Below, piece by piece: positions 21,870-32,279 of a DNA stretch of 64,000 nucleotides; position 1 is the first letter of the stretch, and each line of letters starts with the position of its first letter. The notes beneath the pieces are model-generated. The model saw nothing but the letters and a program-made list of their open reading frames with translations, made no database searches and had not been told where the DNA came from. The stretch spans positions 5,952,001 to 6,016,000 of the forward strand of contig NC_060019.1 in NCBI RefSeq assembly GCF_021134715.1. The letters are read 5' to 3'. The DNA is from Daphnia pulex (taxonomy: Eukaryota > Arthropoda > Branchiopoda > Diplostraca > Daphniidae). The position numbers and the translations under genes were made by a program.

Positions 21870-24340
21870 CGAGAAAATGTGGAAAACAGTCTAGTAATGC
21901 TGCTGCATGCGCTTGTGGAAGGGAAAGTGGTTTGTGTAGAACAATATTTAAAGGTAAATAATTAGTTTCAATTGTATATGGCTTCTATCTTGAAGCAAAT
22001 TTTATTATTAGGGTGTTTCATGGATAAGAGAGGATTTCGATCATATTACTTCATTGGTACCTGATGCGAAATTCAAAATACAGAAATTCAAGATGAAATG
22101 TAGAATTGCGGGTTTTTTTAAGGAAGAATTGTTGAAAAATTGTGATTTCTTGCATTATGAAAGACTCGATCAGAATAAAGAGATCCTAACTCCTACATCC
22201 ACGAACACCAACTTAAAGTCTACCAAATCTGATATTCAAAAGAGTACACACGTTAAAAACAGAATGATTGTGAAAAAACTTCGTCGTAGAGTGAATAGTC
22301 TGGAAAAAGAATTGGAGAAACTGAAAAAAACTAGTTGGATCACAAGCAATTAATCTATACAAATCTGACAATTGGATGAAATTGGCTATGCAATCATTAA
22401 TAGCAGTTTTTCAAGCGGCAAATGACAAATTATGTGAGGAACATTCGAAAGCTTCATTTCAACTGTGCACAGGTAAACAATAACATTCTCCAAAATTGAA
22501 TTATTCATCAATTTCTTTATTTAGCTGTTGAACTTCACTAAATCCCCGAAACAAGCAAGGTATTGTCAATGGACATTAAAATATGCGATAGCGATCCAAG
22601 GAAGGAGTCCTACTCTATATAGGTTCATAAGAAAGCATAACCTACTGACTCTTCCCCGCAGAAACACAATCATAAGCTACACAGGAACAAGTAAAGGATT
22701 AGTCGGAATAACAAACGTAAATCTAGCAAGATTAAAAATGATTGTAAATGACCTCAAAGATCAAGAAAAGAAAGTAAGCCTGGAGATCGACGAGATGGCA
22801 TGCAAGTCCCTATTGCTCTGGATACAACCGAGGCAACAGTTTGTTGCGAGGTCGACTTCGGTAATGTACCTATGAACGAAGATTATTATCACCTTAGCAA
22901 CGAAGAAGGTGAAGACGAATGTGAAGAAGAAATCTATGATGTTGAAGATGAACTAGAAGAAACAATTGGCCACGGGAGAGATGTTGATGGAGGGAAAATT
23001 TCTGAAAGTGCAGCTTTCTGCCATGACGACGTTTCTGTGAATCATGATGGACCTCCTGTCTTAGCAAACAGTATCCTGAACTTTCTAGTTACTGGATTGA
23101 CGAAAAGATACTTTGCTCTAGTTGGCTGTTGGCCAGTTGCAAGATTGACAGGCAGACAGCTGTTTTGTCTGACGATTCACGTAATAAGAAAACATGAAGA
23201 AATTGGTTTTAAAGTTGTCAGAGTAGTCGGAGACAATGCTAAAGTAAATGTTAAGCTATTTCAGTTACTGAGAAGAGCAACAGATGCGGAGGAGTTCCAG
23301 GTTACCCACCTAGTGGATCCATCTCGACATTTATTTCTCTCCTTTGATCCCACTCACCTTCTAAAAAATATCCGAAACCAGATGATTGACCGTCCCCTAA
23401 AATGGGATGGGGAATTGATTAATTTTTCACTCATTCAGTTACTGTTCACGAAAACAATGTATGATCGGTTAGCGTTATGTTGATACCTCACAAGAAGAGA
23501 TGTAGATCCTACCAATGTTGAGCGAATGAAGGTGGCGTATGCAAGGGATATTTTCAAACCCGAGACGGTGGCAGCACTACGAATATGCATGACCTGGGGG
23601 AAATCGGTTTCAAAAAGGAGAACCACTCGTTAAGTTTCTTGAATATTTTTGGAAGTGGTACAACTACCATGATATCTGCAATCTTAGTCAACATTATAGG
23701 CAGAGGGAAGCTTCCAAAAAAACATTTTCGGATAATTATGACCTAAAGAATGCAGGGACTAGACGAAGAAATACCGGAACTCCTAAAGAAGTGGAATAAA
23801 GACAAGAAAAGTGCATTGGAATGCTTTACTAAAGAAGCGCTTGAAGCCATTATTTTTACTTCCCGTTCTACAGCTAACTGTGTTAAGTACCTCCTGAATG
23901 GAGGATTTCAGTTCGTTGTCACCATACGTTTCACCACGGATAACATCGAACGCTTCCATGGTGCAATACGGAATTACTGTGGCAACAATGATTACCTCTC
24001 TGTTGGTCAGTGCTTGAGCACCATTGAACGAATAAATAGAACTCAATTGGCCATAACTTCCATGAGTTGTAATACGTCTTTGGTAACCGAAGCCGTTCTA
24101 AAGAAAGGAGATGCAATAATTCTGAATGAAAGAAAGGCGAAATGTATCAAGTTAAGGGCTAGAGATGTCTTAAAGAGCACGGAAACAGCTAATATTAATC
24201 TATTGAAAAACTTAAATTCTTCTACAGGTTGGTTATTACTTGAATTTTAATCATTTCTCACAATTTGACTGACCTTATTTTCCATTAGATCATATTCCCT
24301 TTACTAGGGATGCACTATCCTGCGTTCACGAGTCCGGTGC
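21870..24340 (+). mobile_element. P-element-superfamily transposase, degenerate
   Basis: The N-terminal THAP finger is not seen. What remains is a basic coiled coil (KKLRRRVNSLEKELEKLKK, about 22,265-22,330), a P-transposase core starting RYCQWTLKYAIAIQGRSP and LYRFIRKHNLLTLPRR at 22,560-22,665, EIDEMACK with a frame break at about 22,800, VVGDNAKVN at 23,230, the conserved FDPTHLLKNIRNQM at 23,342-23,385, and a C-terminal block FTTDNIERFHGAIRNYCG at 23,928-23,982. Stops at about 23,481 and a frame break before 23,750 inactivate it. The last coding exon (about 24,290-24,345) runs into the GACCAAA repeat element. The protein would catalyse cut-and-paste transposition in the nucleus. Confidence 0.8.
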
Positions 24341-24344
24341 GGAA

Positions 24345-24560
24345 GACCGATGCGTCAATAGACCATTGTGACAGTGGCACAAAATTAGGTAAATAAATGA
24401 CAAAAGACCAAGACGAATGTAGACCAAAACGAAAAATGATCCTTGCGTCTTCTCCCCAAAATGTCACATGCCCAATTATTTTTCTTTTCTACGACTTTTG
24501 AACAAAAAGTCAGAAGACCAAAGCGACACTAAACCAAACCTTTTATATAGCCATACTATA
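24345..24560 (+). repeat. GACCAAA-rich short element, copy 1
   Basis: About 210 bp with repeated AGACCAAxxCGA and TGACA motifs, starting near GGAAGACCGATGCG and ending near AGAAGACCAAAGCGACAC. A related sequence lies in reverse orientation at about 31,030-31,215. Both sit inside P-element coding remnants. Probably a MITE. Ends not fixed. Confidence 0.4.
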
Positions 24561-27085
24561 GAGGGACTTGGCAACGCATAGCAGACAGCTTGTGTGAATC
24601 AAATCAAAACAAAAATAAGTCAGTAATAAAAAGAGTTTGATTTCAGAATTAAACTAATGTCGCAGTAATTATCAGGAGTTAGTCTACTTTGCCAAACAAA
24701 ACAAAAACCCCTTCTTCATGATTATCAAGTGTATTTCGCTATTCAAGTATTCAGGCAACGTGGAAAGTTCTGCTAGTATGGAGCTCTAAATGCTTCTCTC
24801 AATCATCAAAGATTTTACGAGATTACACATGTGAAAAGAAGTCAAATCCATTTCGATGCCGAAGAACTGTCGAAAAATGGATATTCCAGCACCCTCAGTG
24901 TAACTAAATTGCTTGTGTTATTCATTTGAGTAATAATGTGTTTATATTTCTATCGCTTTATCTGTAGTTATACACCAAAGGAAAGGAAGTGTCAGTGCGA
25001 GCAAAGGTCTCTCTAATTTGGGGAGCACATCAATGTCAACCAAGTCTTGAGCCAAACTAATTGGTTGACACAACTACTCGACGTGGAAGTTCAAGGTGGC
25101 CATGTTGTGCAGCTGAAAGGTTCATTGGAAACTCCCCCTACAGCAGTTCCTATGCAGCCTTTCAAGAACAAGAAAACTGAAATCCTGTGGTGAATTCATC
25201 AGAAAAAGCAAATAAAGAGGAGCCGTTAGTTGCTGAACCAATCGGTGTAACCTTGGTTCAGGTAGAATATGTGCAATAATCATGCAAACTTTTTTGTTAA
25301 AAAGTTCAATCATTTTCTAGATAAACCCCCCTAAGTGTTGAAGATGATTCTACTGTTACGAAGACGGAAGATACTGCTAGCTGATTAAGAAACCGACGAA
25401 GAAGAAAGTCTTGTCTCGTTATGTGGAGTCATTGAGCACAGCGGTCGGCTCAGTAGTTACCACAACACAGCTTTCTTTTAAGTAAAAGTAAAACCAGTAA
25501 CATCGCATCCATTAACCCAGCTTCAAATGTCGCTTAATACAAAGTTTCATCAGAAAATTAACATTTGGAGTTTTCTTTTTGCTGTCGTGCTAGAATGAGA
25601 ATGACTAAGAGAAATATCTCATTGTCCCTTCATAGATAATAGGTTTTAGGAGAGAAAACGGTTCAAACCAGGTGGTGGCGCAGAGAAGTGGCATTCACCT
25701 GAAAGCCAGGTTCTAACTGTAAGATTTCTCTGTGAATCCAATGCAAATTCCCATTTCTCCATCAGAGAAGAAAAGGGTAAGATAAAGCTGGCTGCTTGTG
25801 TTCAGGCATTCTTTTACGTCGCGTTCGTTGTATCCGAGTAAAAGAAACTTTAAGGGCGCATCCTAATTTCTGGGAATGTAAATTCTTGAATTGTTAATGA
25901 AAAAAGTAATAACTAATTCTTTAAAAAAAGACCTTGAACGCGAAAACTTGAACGACGCCCTTTTCTTTCGGGAAGACTCGTGTTAAGGACATCGTTCTCT
26001 TTCCCTTTAGTTCAAATAAATTTTGACCGATGATTAGTATTCAACTGAACCCGTACTAAAAAGGGTAAGAAAGAGCTGTATAGGAGAATGAAAACATCTA
26101 TAGGTCGGAAGTCTCAGCAATGCGTTCCCATCTCACTTAGGTTGAGACAATGGATGAAAGGGCGGAGATATCGGATGACTATCATTACTCAATCACTCGG
26201 CCACACGCGATTAATTGTTCCTTCCTTTATAACGTAGGACAGCAATAAAATAGAAGGGCATTCCACCAAGGTTTTCTCCTTGTTTCATTTCACAATAATG
26301 GGGGGATGATGTTATTCCTCTCATCACTGCATTTTTATTTACTAAACGCTGCAACGCTATGTTCTCGCATTCAATGGTTGCTAAGATGCCTTTATCGAAA
26401 CCTATACATCCCGGATAGCACAGTGTCTTTCGATGATCAGCAAACACCTCCAAGGACGTAATTGGAGATCTCGTTGTCGTCTAAGAAACGCCAAGAGTAA
26501 ATGTCACCCGATTCCCTAGAGCTAGAGATGAGAGCAGATTGAAAGAGTCAGTCAATCAAAAGCGAAAGAGGATCGAAACTTTATTCAATGGACGTTAGGT
26601 ATATGAGCGGGATATAGAGCGTTATCGTAAATCTTCATTTCGAATTTGTTTGTAGATGCTCTGAATGAATCGGCGAGAGTTGTGTTAACTGTAGAGAAAT
26701 AAAATCGCTATAACCTATTCATGACCTTCTACTTGTCTCGGACGTATCACTTTAAGTGGATTGAACGCGAATTACGCTATACAGCACAGCATGGGATATT
26801 CCGTTCAACGTATTGAAGTAGGGGTGGGGGGTGGGACACAGTTTGCCCCTCCGGTGGAAGCTGTCGGTGGAAGCGGCACAAATAGCTCTAGCCTGTGAAA
26901 AATATTCGTCAACGCTGTACTTTAACCTTGATCATCTCAACATGAACTACGTTGGATGAACGTTTTCTGGTAGGCCTACTGAATAGTAGGCAGCGAGCTG
27001 CAGTAAAGCTTTATTCAAGTTGGGATGGTGGGTTGATGTTTTAGTTCTCTCCTCATGTTTTTTTAATCAAGTGCAATTTATCTCG
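24561..27085. other. Long stretch without a supported gene
   Basis: Mixed-composition sequence with short ORFs only. The minus-strand ORF at 26,453-26,211 (GCIGFDKGILATIECEN) has no family that I can defend. No tRNA, long repeat or clear exon was found. Confidence 0.4.
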
Positions 27086-27092
27086 AACGAAT

Positions 27093-29209
27093 ATGGATGC
27101 ACCTCCCGTAAGATGGGAATTTAGAGCTGGGATTCGAAGCGGAGGAAATGTGTTGGTGGATTTGCGACATGGCTACATTTACCACGTCCATTCCGAGTCC
27201 AGGTAAAATTTGCGCTTCATTCTGTGTGAATACGCAATTTATGTATTTAAATTTTTTAATTAGGTGGCGCTGCTCCCGACATCGAAGCAACCGATGCCGA
27301 GTTATGGTTTCTTTTGGGAACAATGCCTAATATGTGGTCTTAGGGGAGCATTCTCATCCCAATGATCGGCAACTGATAAGGAACCTTGAGATGGAAAATT
27401 GGTGCCGCCTCGAAGCCATAAACTCACCTAGATCTCTTCATCAGATTTATCTAGATGCAACTGAAAGGTAAACGTTTCATGTAATAATTCTAGCATCACA
27501 ATCATAGACTTTATTTCGGCCTCAGGCCAAGTAATTGTGTGATTTAAGTGATGTTATTTCGATTATCAATCATCATTTGTTGTTTTCCTGAAATTGCAGA
27601 TTCCCGGGTGCAACCTTGACATTTCCCCAGGTTCGAAGGAATTTACAAAGAGCTCGTGCAAGAGCGCAACCTAGAATTCCAAACACCCTCGAGGATGCGC
27701 ACCAGTTAATAGAGAACAGCCCCATGTACCGGTATAACATAAGAATGAATTTCTTCGTCTATACCCTTAACTATATCGCTTAATTATTTTAGGATGTTAC
27801 GTAATGGGCAAGGACAATTTTATTTCGGAGAAATAAGAAACGGCGATGGACTCGCCTTGGTTTTTATCAACATTCCTCTATTGCGAATTTTACGAATTAC
27901 CACGGAAATTAGCATGGATGGGACATTTCGCTGTGTCCCCCCGTTTTTTCCAACAGCTGGCAACCGTACACGCCATAGCCTACGGATATGTAATGCAGAG
28001 ATTTTGATGATATTTTTTGTTCTCTGCCATTCTATGTAACAACTTTTATTCAGTCGTTTCCTGTAGGTTTCTTTTTGATGACAGCAAGGACTCAAGCGTT
28101 GTACACTTTGTGTTTGCAACGCTTAGTGGAAATCTGTATAGAACACGCTGGAGCAGAACCACAACCTGTGCGAATGATTGCGGACTACGAGCTGGCGCTC
28201 CTTCAGGCAATGCAGACTGTTTTTCCTGACGGGCATGCACGCGGTTTTGGTTTCATTCTGGCATGGTTTGTTTTTTTCCCTTCTTTATTAGATATTTTTA
28301 TTTGTCATTTTACGCATTTTTTTTTCGTTAGGCCATGTACCGATATGCCTGCTCCTTGGGACTTACTGCCGCGTATCGGGACATCCCAATTGTCGGACGA
28401 GTTATACGGATGTGTATTGCTCTTCCTCTCTTGCCGCACGGGAGAATAGAAGAGGCATTCCAAGCCATTCAACTGTATGCACAAGCCGTTAATTAAGTCC
28501 CCGATGTCCAAGTCCGACTATCCGTGGCCCAATTTTTGGGTTACATAAGAACGTTTTGGCTGGATCGAGTTGGTGCCCCACGCTTCTCTGTCTACAATCA
28601 AGTTAATCGGACAAATAACCTGATTAAATCGTGGCACCGTGGATTGAACGAAATAATAATGGTAGCCCATCCAGGATTTTGGGTCTTTATCGGTAAGTGT
28701 TGATAAATACTCGAGTTGTAAATGGCCATTGGAAGTAGTGCATTGAATCTAATGTTGACGGATTAATATAATTTTACAGGACATCTCCAACGAGCGGCGG
28801 AAATCGCCATTCGCGATTTGTTGCGGGTAGAAGGTGGTTTGGTAGTTCGCGAATTAAGGCGAAGGAGAGACGTACGTCGAGACAGACAAATAGCCGATGC
28901 TACTAGTCGCCTTCAAGAAAACAGAGTAACACTCTTGGAATTCCTAATTCTGGCATCCAATTATTTCAATCCCGATGGCGTGATTCAAATGAACAATCAT
29001 GCGGAGGAGCAAATGGTACGAATTTTATACTGATTGCCTTTTAATGCGTGCCCCCAAATAAAAAAATTTTTCTGTCAATACTCTTTACTTATAGATCTTC
29101 AGAGAACCCGTTCAAATTGAGAGAATCGCTTTCGAGGTACTCCTTCGCGTTGATCCCATTGGTGCCGTAGAAATCCCTCAAGTTCCAGTTCCCGAGGAGA
29201 ATGCTTAAC
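27093..29209 (+). mobile_element. FLYWCH-MULE transposase gene
   Basis: The start ATG is at 27,093. Exons are 27,093-27,202, 27,264-27,467, 27,600-27,731, 27,793 to about 27,985, 28,069-28,265, about 28,332-28,692, 28,780 to about 29,015 and 29,095-29,209. The N terminus is a FLYWCH-like finger (YHVHSESRWRCSRHRSNRC, then GEHSHPND). The centre is a MULE DDE domain: EISMDGTFRCVPPFF, then FFLMTARTQALY, PVRMIADYELALLQAM and FPDGHARG. Damage includes TAA at 27,328 and 28,494 and a frame change at the T run at 27,943-27,949. The left-edge copy (1-163) lacks the second stop, so the family had an intact version. No terminal inverted repeats were delimited. Confidence 0.75.
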
Positions 29210-29220
29210 CTACCAAGGAG

Positions 29221-29598
29221 ATGGCCCCGGAGCCACGTCGTATCCGCATTATTCGCCGTAGAAGCGACGAGTTTGTTGAGGGAATTGTGGGGGATAGACA
29301 AATGCATCGCGCCAATCGACCTCGAAGAGAGGACTTGCCCCGCCGTGATGTCGCTCTGATCCACCAGCACAGAATGGGGCCGTTCGATGTCTGCAGCATA
29401 TGTCAGGAACGGCCCGCTGACTGGGGGATCGATTGCTGTGAGCATCATTTTTTCGAAGACTGCGTTGGGGAATTATCGCAGGAGAGAGTGGAAAGGGAAG
29501 ATGGCTTTCGCCTTCGAGCAAGTGTGTGCCCCTACTGCAGACAGGAGTTTTTATTAGCTTTTCCTCTGCAAAATCCGGCCCAGTTGGAGAACCAATAA
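29221..29598 (+). CDS. RING-like zinc finger ORF downstream of the MULE gene
   Basis: A 125-residue ORF starts at ATG 29,221, eleven bases after the MULE frame ends, in the same orientation. The first 55 residues are Arg-rich (RRIRIIRRRSDEF). A RING-like motif follows: CSIC, then CCEHHFFEDC, then CPYCRQEF. The usual RING order is CxxC...CxHxxC/HxxC...CPxC. Here the fifth ligand position is Phe, so one zinc site may be altered. If folded, it would be an E3-ubiquitin-ligase-type domain. It may be a second transposon ORF or the end of the MULE protein after a mutated stop. No similar element architecture is known to me. Confidence 0.6.
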   Translation: MAPEPRRIRIIRRRSDEFVEGIVGDRQMHRANRPRREDLPRRDVALIHQHRMGPFDVCSICQERPADWGIDCCEHHFFEDCVGELSQERVEREDGFRLRASVCPYCRQEFLLAFPLQNPAQLENQ

Positions 29599-29944
29599 CC
29601 GCCAATAAGAAGTTCAAAAGATTTGTAACAAGAGGAGTTGACTGCATCTTAAAGCGTTTTATCTTTGATGTGTATTTGTCAGCCTCCTCTTCCTGCGCAA
29701 CAATAATTTCTAACTATTTTGTCATTTACATCGCGTGCATTTCATGTAAAAAAAAGTGCTGAACTTCGCTAAGCTGTTGTTTTTTAATGTTTTCACCTGT
29801 TGACGTCTTAACCTGCCCCAAAAACCCAAAACAACCCACCTTGTCCTTTTTTCTCACTTCACAACAGGGACCTGGAATAACTGATCATCTAGTGCGCTTT
29901 TTACATTGCATTTTTATTTCCAACAAAGATATGTACAACTTTTT
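29599..29944. other. Non-coding
   Basis: T-rich sequence after the RING ORF. No exon or repeat recognised. Confidence 0.4.
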
Positions 29945-30985
29945 GTCTTGAAGAAACAAGGAATTTGAATTTGTTATCTTTCATTCGTTATCTTTTTTGG
30001 GACAAACATGTTGCGCCAAACTGTGAATCACACCAGTGAGGTCCCATGTCTTCTGCCATTTTGTCAGAAATCGCAAACCTTCTGCTGAAAAGCATGGCTT
30101 ATTCTAGCCAGCTTTATTATCAATGTCTGTTGAAACTTAAAAAACAAATTATTTCAAGAAAAGGAAGGCTATTATTATAGCACAGAATAACCAGTTAATA
30201 CCTGAAAGTTTATAATTTTCGTAGCGAATTGCTAAAAATGTTTCCTGTTCTACATTTCTAAACCGTGCTTTACAACCAGCTGAGTGTGTGTCCTGTCTCT
30301 ATCGTAGTCTCAATAGAGCTCCATTGTTAACCACTGGAGAGATATGAGGATGTGCATGCTGCAAATTAAATAGAACCATAAATTAAGAAATAGCTTATTA
30401 TACAAGAAAATGTGATCTACATAAGGCCATTGTGATTGCTGTTTGTATCCAAACGATAGTCAGTTCATAGAAGTAATTCTTGAATCCAAAGACAGGACCT
30501 TCAATCATTTGCAATCACCTGCACACCAACACGCCAATTTATCTCCAAAGCATTCCTTGCCATGTCTATGAAACATAAACTGGATTTGAAGTTTCAGTTC
30601 TTCGGTTTGCAAGGCTGAAAATAAAAACGAAGTATTAACAGTAATGAGAATATACCACAATAATGTGTGCTTACCACTGTATTCTAGGCCTAAATAGAAC
30701 CACTTTTATTCTGCAAATCTGATGTTACCCTGATGTAATTTGAACTTAACACAGTTCTACCTGGCTAGAAAATCCCAGGTGACCCTGTTCGACGAAAATT
30801 CAAAGGTTGATCTTGAGCGAACTGGCTTTTTGTTTTAATAAATAACTAACCCATATATGGCTTCAAAGGGGATTGTTCCCTCATATAATCGTTGGAATTT
30901 CACTCGCAATTGAGTAAAGATAAAATTACTAGTAGGAAATACGAATAATCCATTGGTGACGCTTAGAGTTGTTTGTAAATTACAA
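29945..30985. repeat. Dispersed ~1.1-kb repeat, copy B
   Basis: Direct, diverged copy of 12,889-14,065 in the same orientation. The HGKEHFF-type minus-strand exon of copy A is recognisable here (CATAGACATGGCAAGGAATG on the reverse strand) but broken by small indels. The copy ends where the P-element remnant and GACCAAA element begin. Confidence 0.65.
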
Positions 30986-31029
30986 CCCACTATCGTCTGC
31001 TGAGCGTTGCCAGGTCTCATTGGTATCGT

Positions 31030-31215
31030 GTCGCTAAATACCAAAGACGCTTTGGTCTTATGAATTTTGGTCTAATGACGTTCAGAGTTTTGTTCTTCTG
31101 TCACTAAAGTCAAATGATCACTTGGGCATTTGTCATTAACGCACAATTTCTTTCGGGCCTAGTGTCGCAATTTTTTATTTGTGGTCTAGAGTCACAAATG
31201 CACATTGTCTATTTG
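31030..31215 (-). repeat. GACCAAA-rich short element, copy 2 (reverse orientation)
   Basis: On the reverse strand it begins near AGAAGGCCAAATAGACAATG and ends near AAGACCAAAGCGTC, parallel to the copy at 24,345-24,560. Internal TGACA and AGACCA motifs are shared, but the overall match is loose. Confidence 0.35.
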
Positions 31216-31760
31216 GCCTTCTGTCCGGCACCGGCGTTCACATTACGGGTTATGCCATTTTTAAGCATGGTCAACTTGACAATTTCTGTATAGATTGCTA
31301 TGCAAAATTAATTGTTCCATCTTTAAAACACGAATTATCTCAAATTGATCAAATATCTTGGTAATTATATTCCCTATCCATAAATCATCCTTGATCTTTT
31401 AAAAGTTACTTTTTCCCTTAGACAGAGGTGGTCTAAAATATCCTAGTGAAAGACTGGCAACTAGAATGTGGACGTTTTTCCTTTTCTTCAGAAAAGTTTT
31501 CCCTCAATTAAGGACCACAAGCAAAATCGGGGATGACTCGCTAGAATTCATTGTACCTCGCTTGGCCCAGTGTGAAGAAGTACGATGTAGTGCCGATGGA
31601 AAACACAGCATATTTTTGTGCACGTTATTATGCAAAAAAATTTTACGCTGCAACACAGGCAAGGAGCAGCCGTGATGCCCAACTTCAATGCCCGCTTGAT
31701 CTCCGTGACTCAAAATCCATTGAAACTAACGAATTAAAAAGTGAAATTCATCGTTAGAAA
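31216..31760 (+). mobile_element. P-element transposase C-terminal remnant
   Basis: Two exons: about 31,216-31,362 (HITGYAIFKH, then CIDCYAKLIVPS) and, after a CCCTTAG acceptor at 31,421, a piece reading RGGLKYPSERLATRMW. The GYxxxK, CxxC and RGGLxYPS order is the C-terminal signature of P-element/THAP9 transposases. A frame break follows at about 31,540. The rest of the transposase is missing upstream, where the GACCAAA element and repeat copy B lie. Confidence 0.55.
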
Positions 31761-32039
31761 AAAGAAAAATAGGATCATCACTCAACAGTAAGTGTTCATA
31801 CCTGAAGCCTGAGTCAATTCAATGAGACAACAGCTATGCACTCAACGTCCTGTGGAAGCAGCCAATCAGATAGAGGATCCAAATGAAAGCAAACGCGTTC
31901 CAATAATTGTTCCAACATTCCAAGTGTCCGCTAACTGGTTCCAAAATGTAGGGCAGGTATTCTGCCGAGACTTGTTTCAGCCTCGAGTTACTCCAAGCAA
32001 AGATCTGTCGACGAAAAATGAATTGCAATTTCAGAAAGT
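31761..32039. other. Short ORF region, unassigned
   Basis: A plus-strand open frame at 31,822-32,036 (VPTFQVSANWFQNVGQVF) leads into the reverse THAP-gene repeat. I do not recognise it. Confidence 0.3.
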
Positions 32040-32275
32040 AACAATTATTACAACCATAAGCTATTGGATTACAACTATGGTTATCCTGAAATACAGAAAA
32101 ATTAGAAAAAAACTATGATTGAAACATAATAACAGTAAAAGGCTTACCACACATTGTTGTTGAAGCCTATTATTTCCACGTAAACTAAGATCCTGATTCT
32201 GTGTAGATGTTCCAGTAGCATGAGATGATTTATAATCAATTGCAAGTTTGTTAAATAAAGGTGAATAATTGGCTA
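32040..32275 (-). repeat. Reverse copy of the THAP-gene exon 2-intron-exon 3 segment
   Basis: On the minus strand this repeats 14,866-15,070 with only scattered differences, including the intron between QQQCV and DNHSCNPIAY. Because the intron is kept, the copy arose at the DNA level and not through mRNA. It ends abruptly where the BEL element starts (about 32,278). Confidence 0.8.
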
Positions 32276-32279
32276 GCAT

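Noticed and set aside
26211-26453. Minus-strand ORF considered as a metalloprotease or oxidoreductase fragment
   Set aside because: No catalytic motif could be placed. Resemblance was limited to generic residues.
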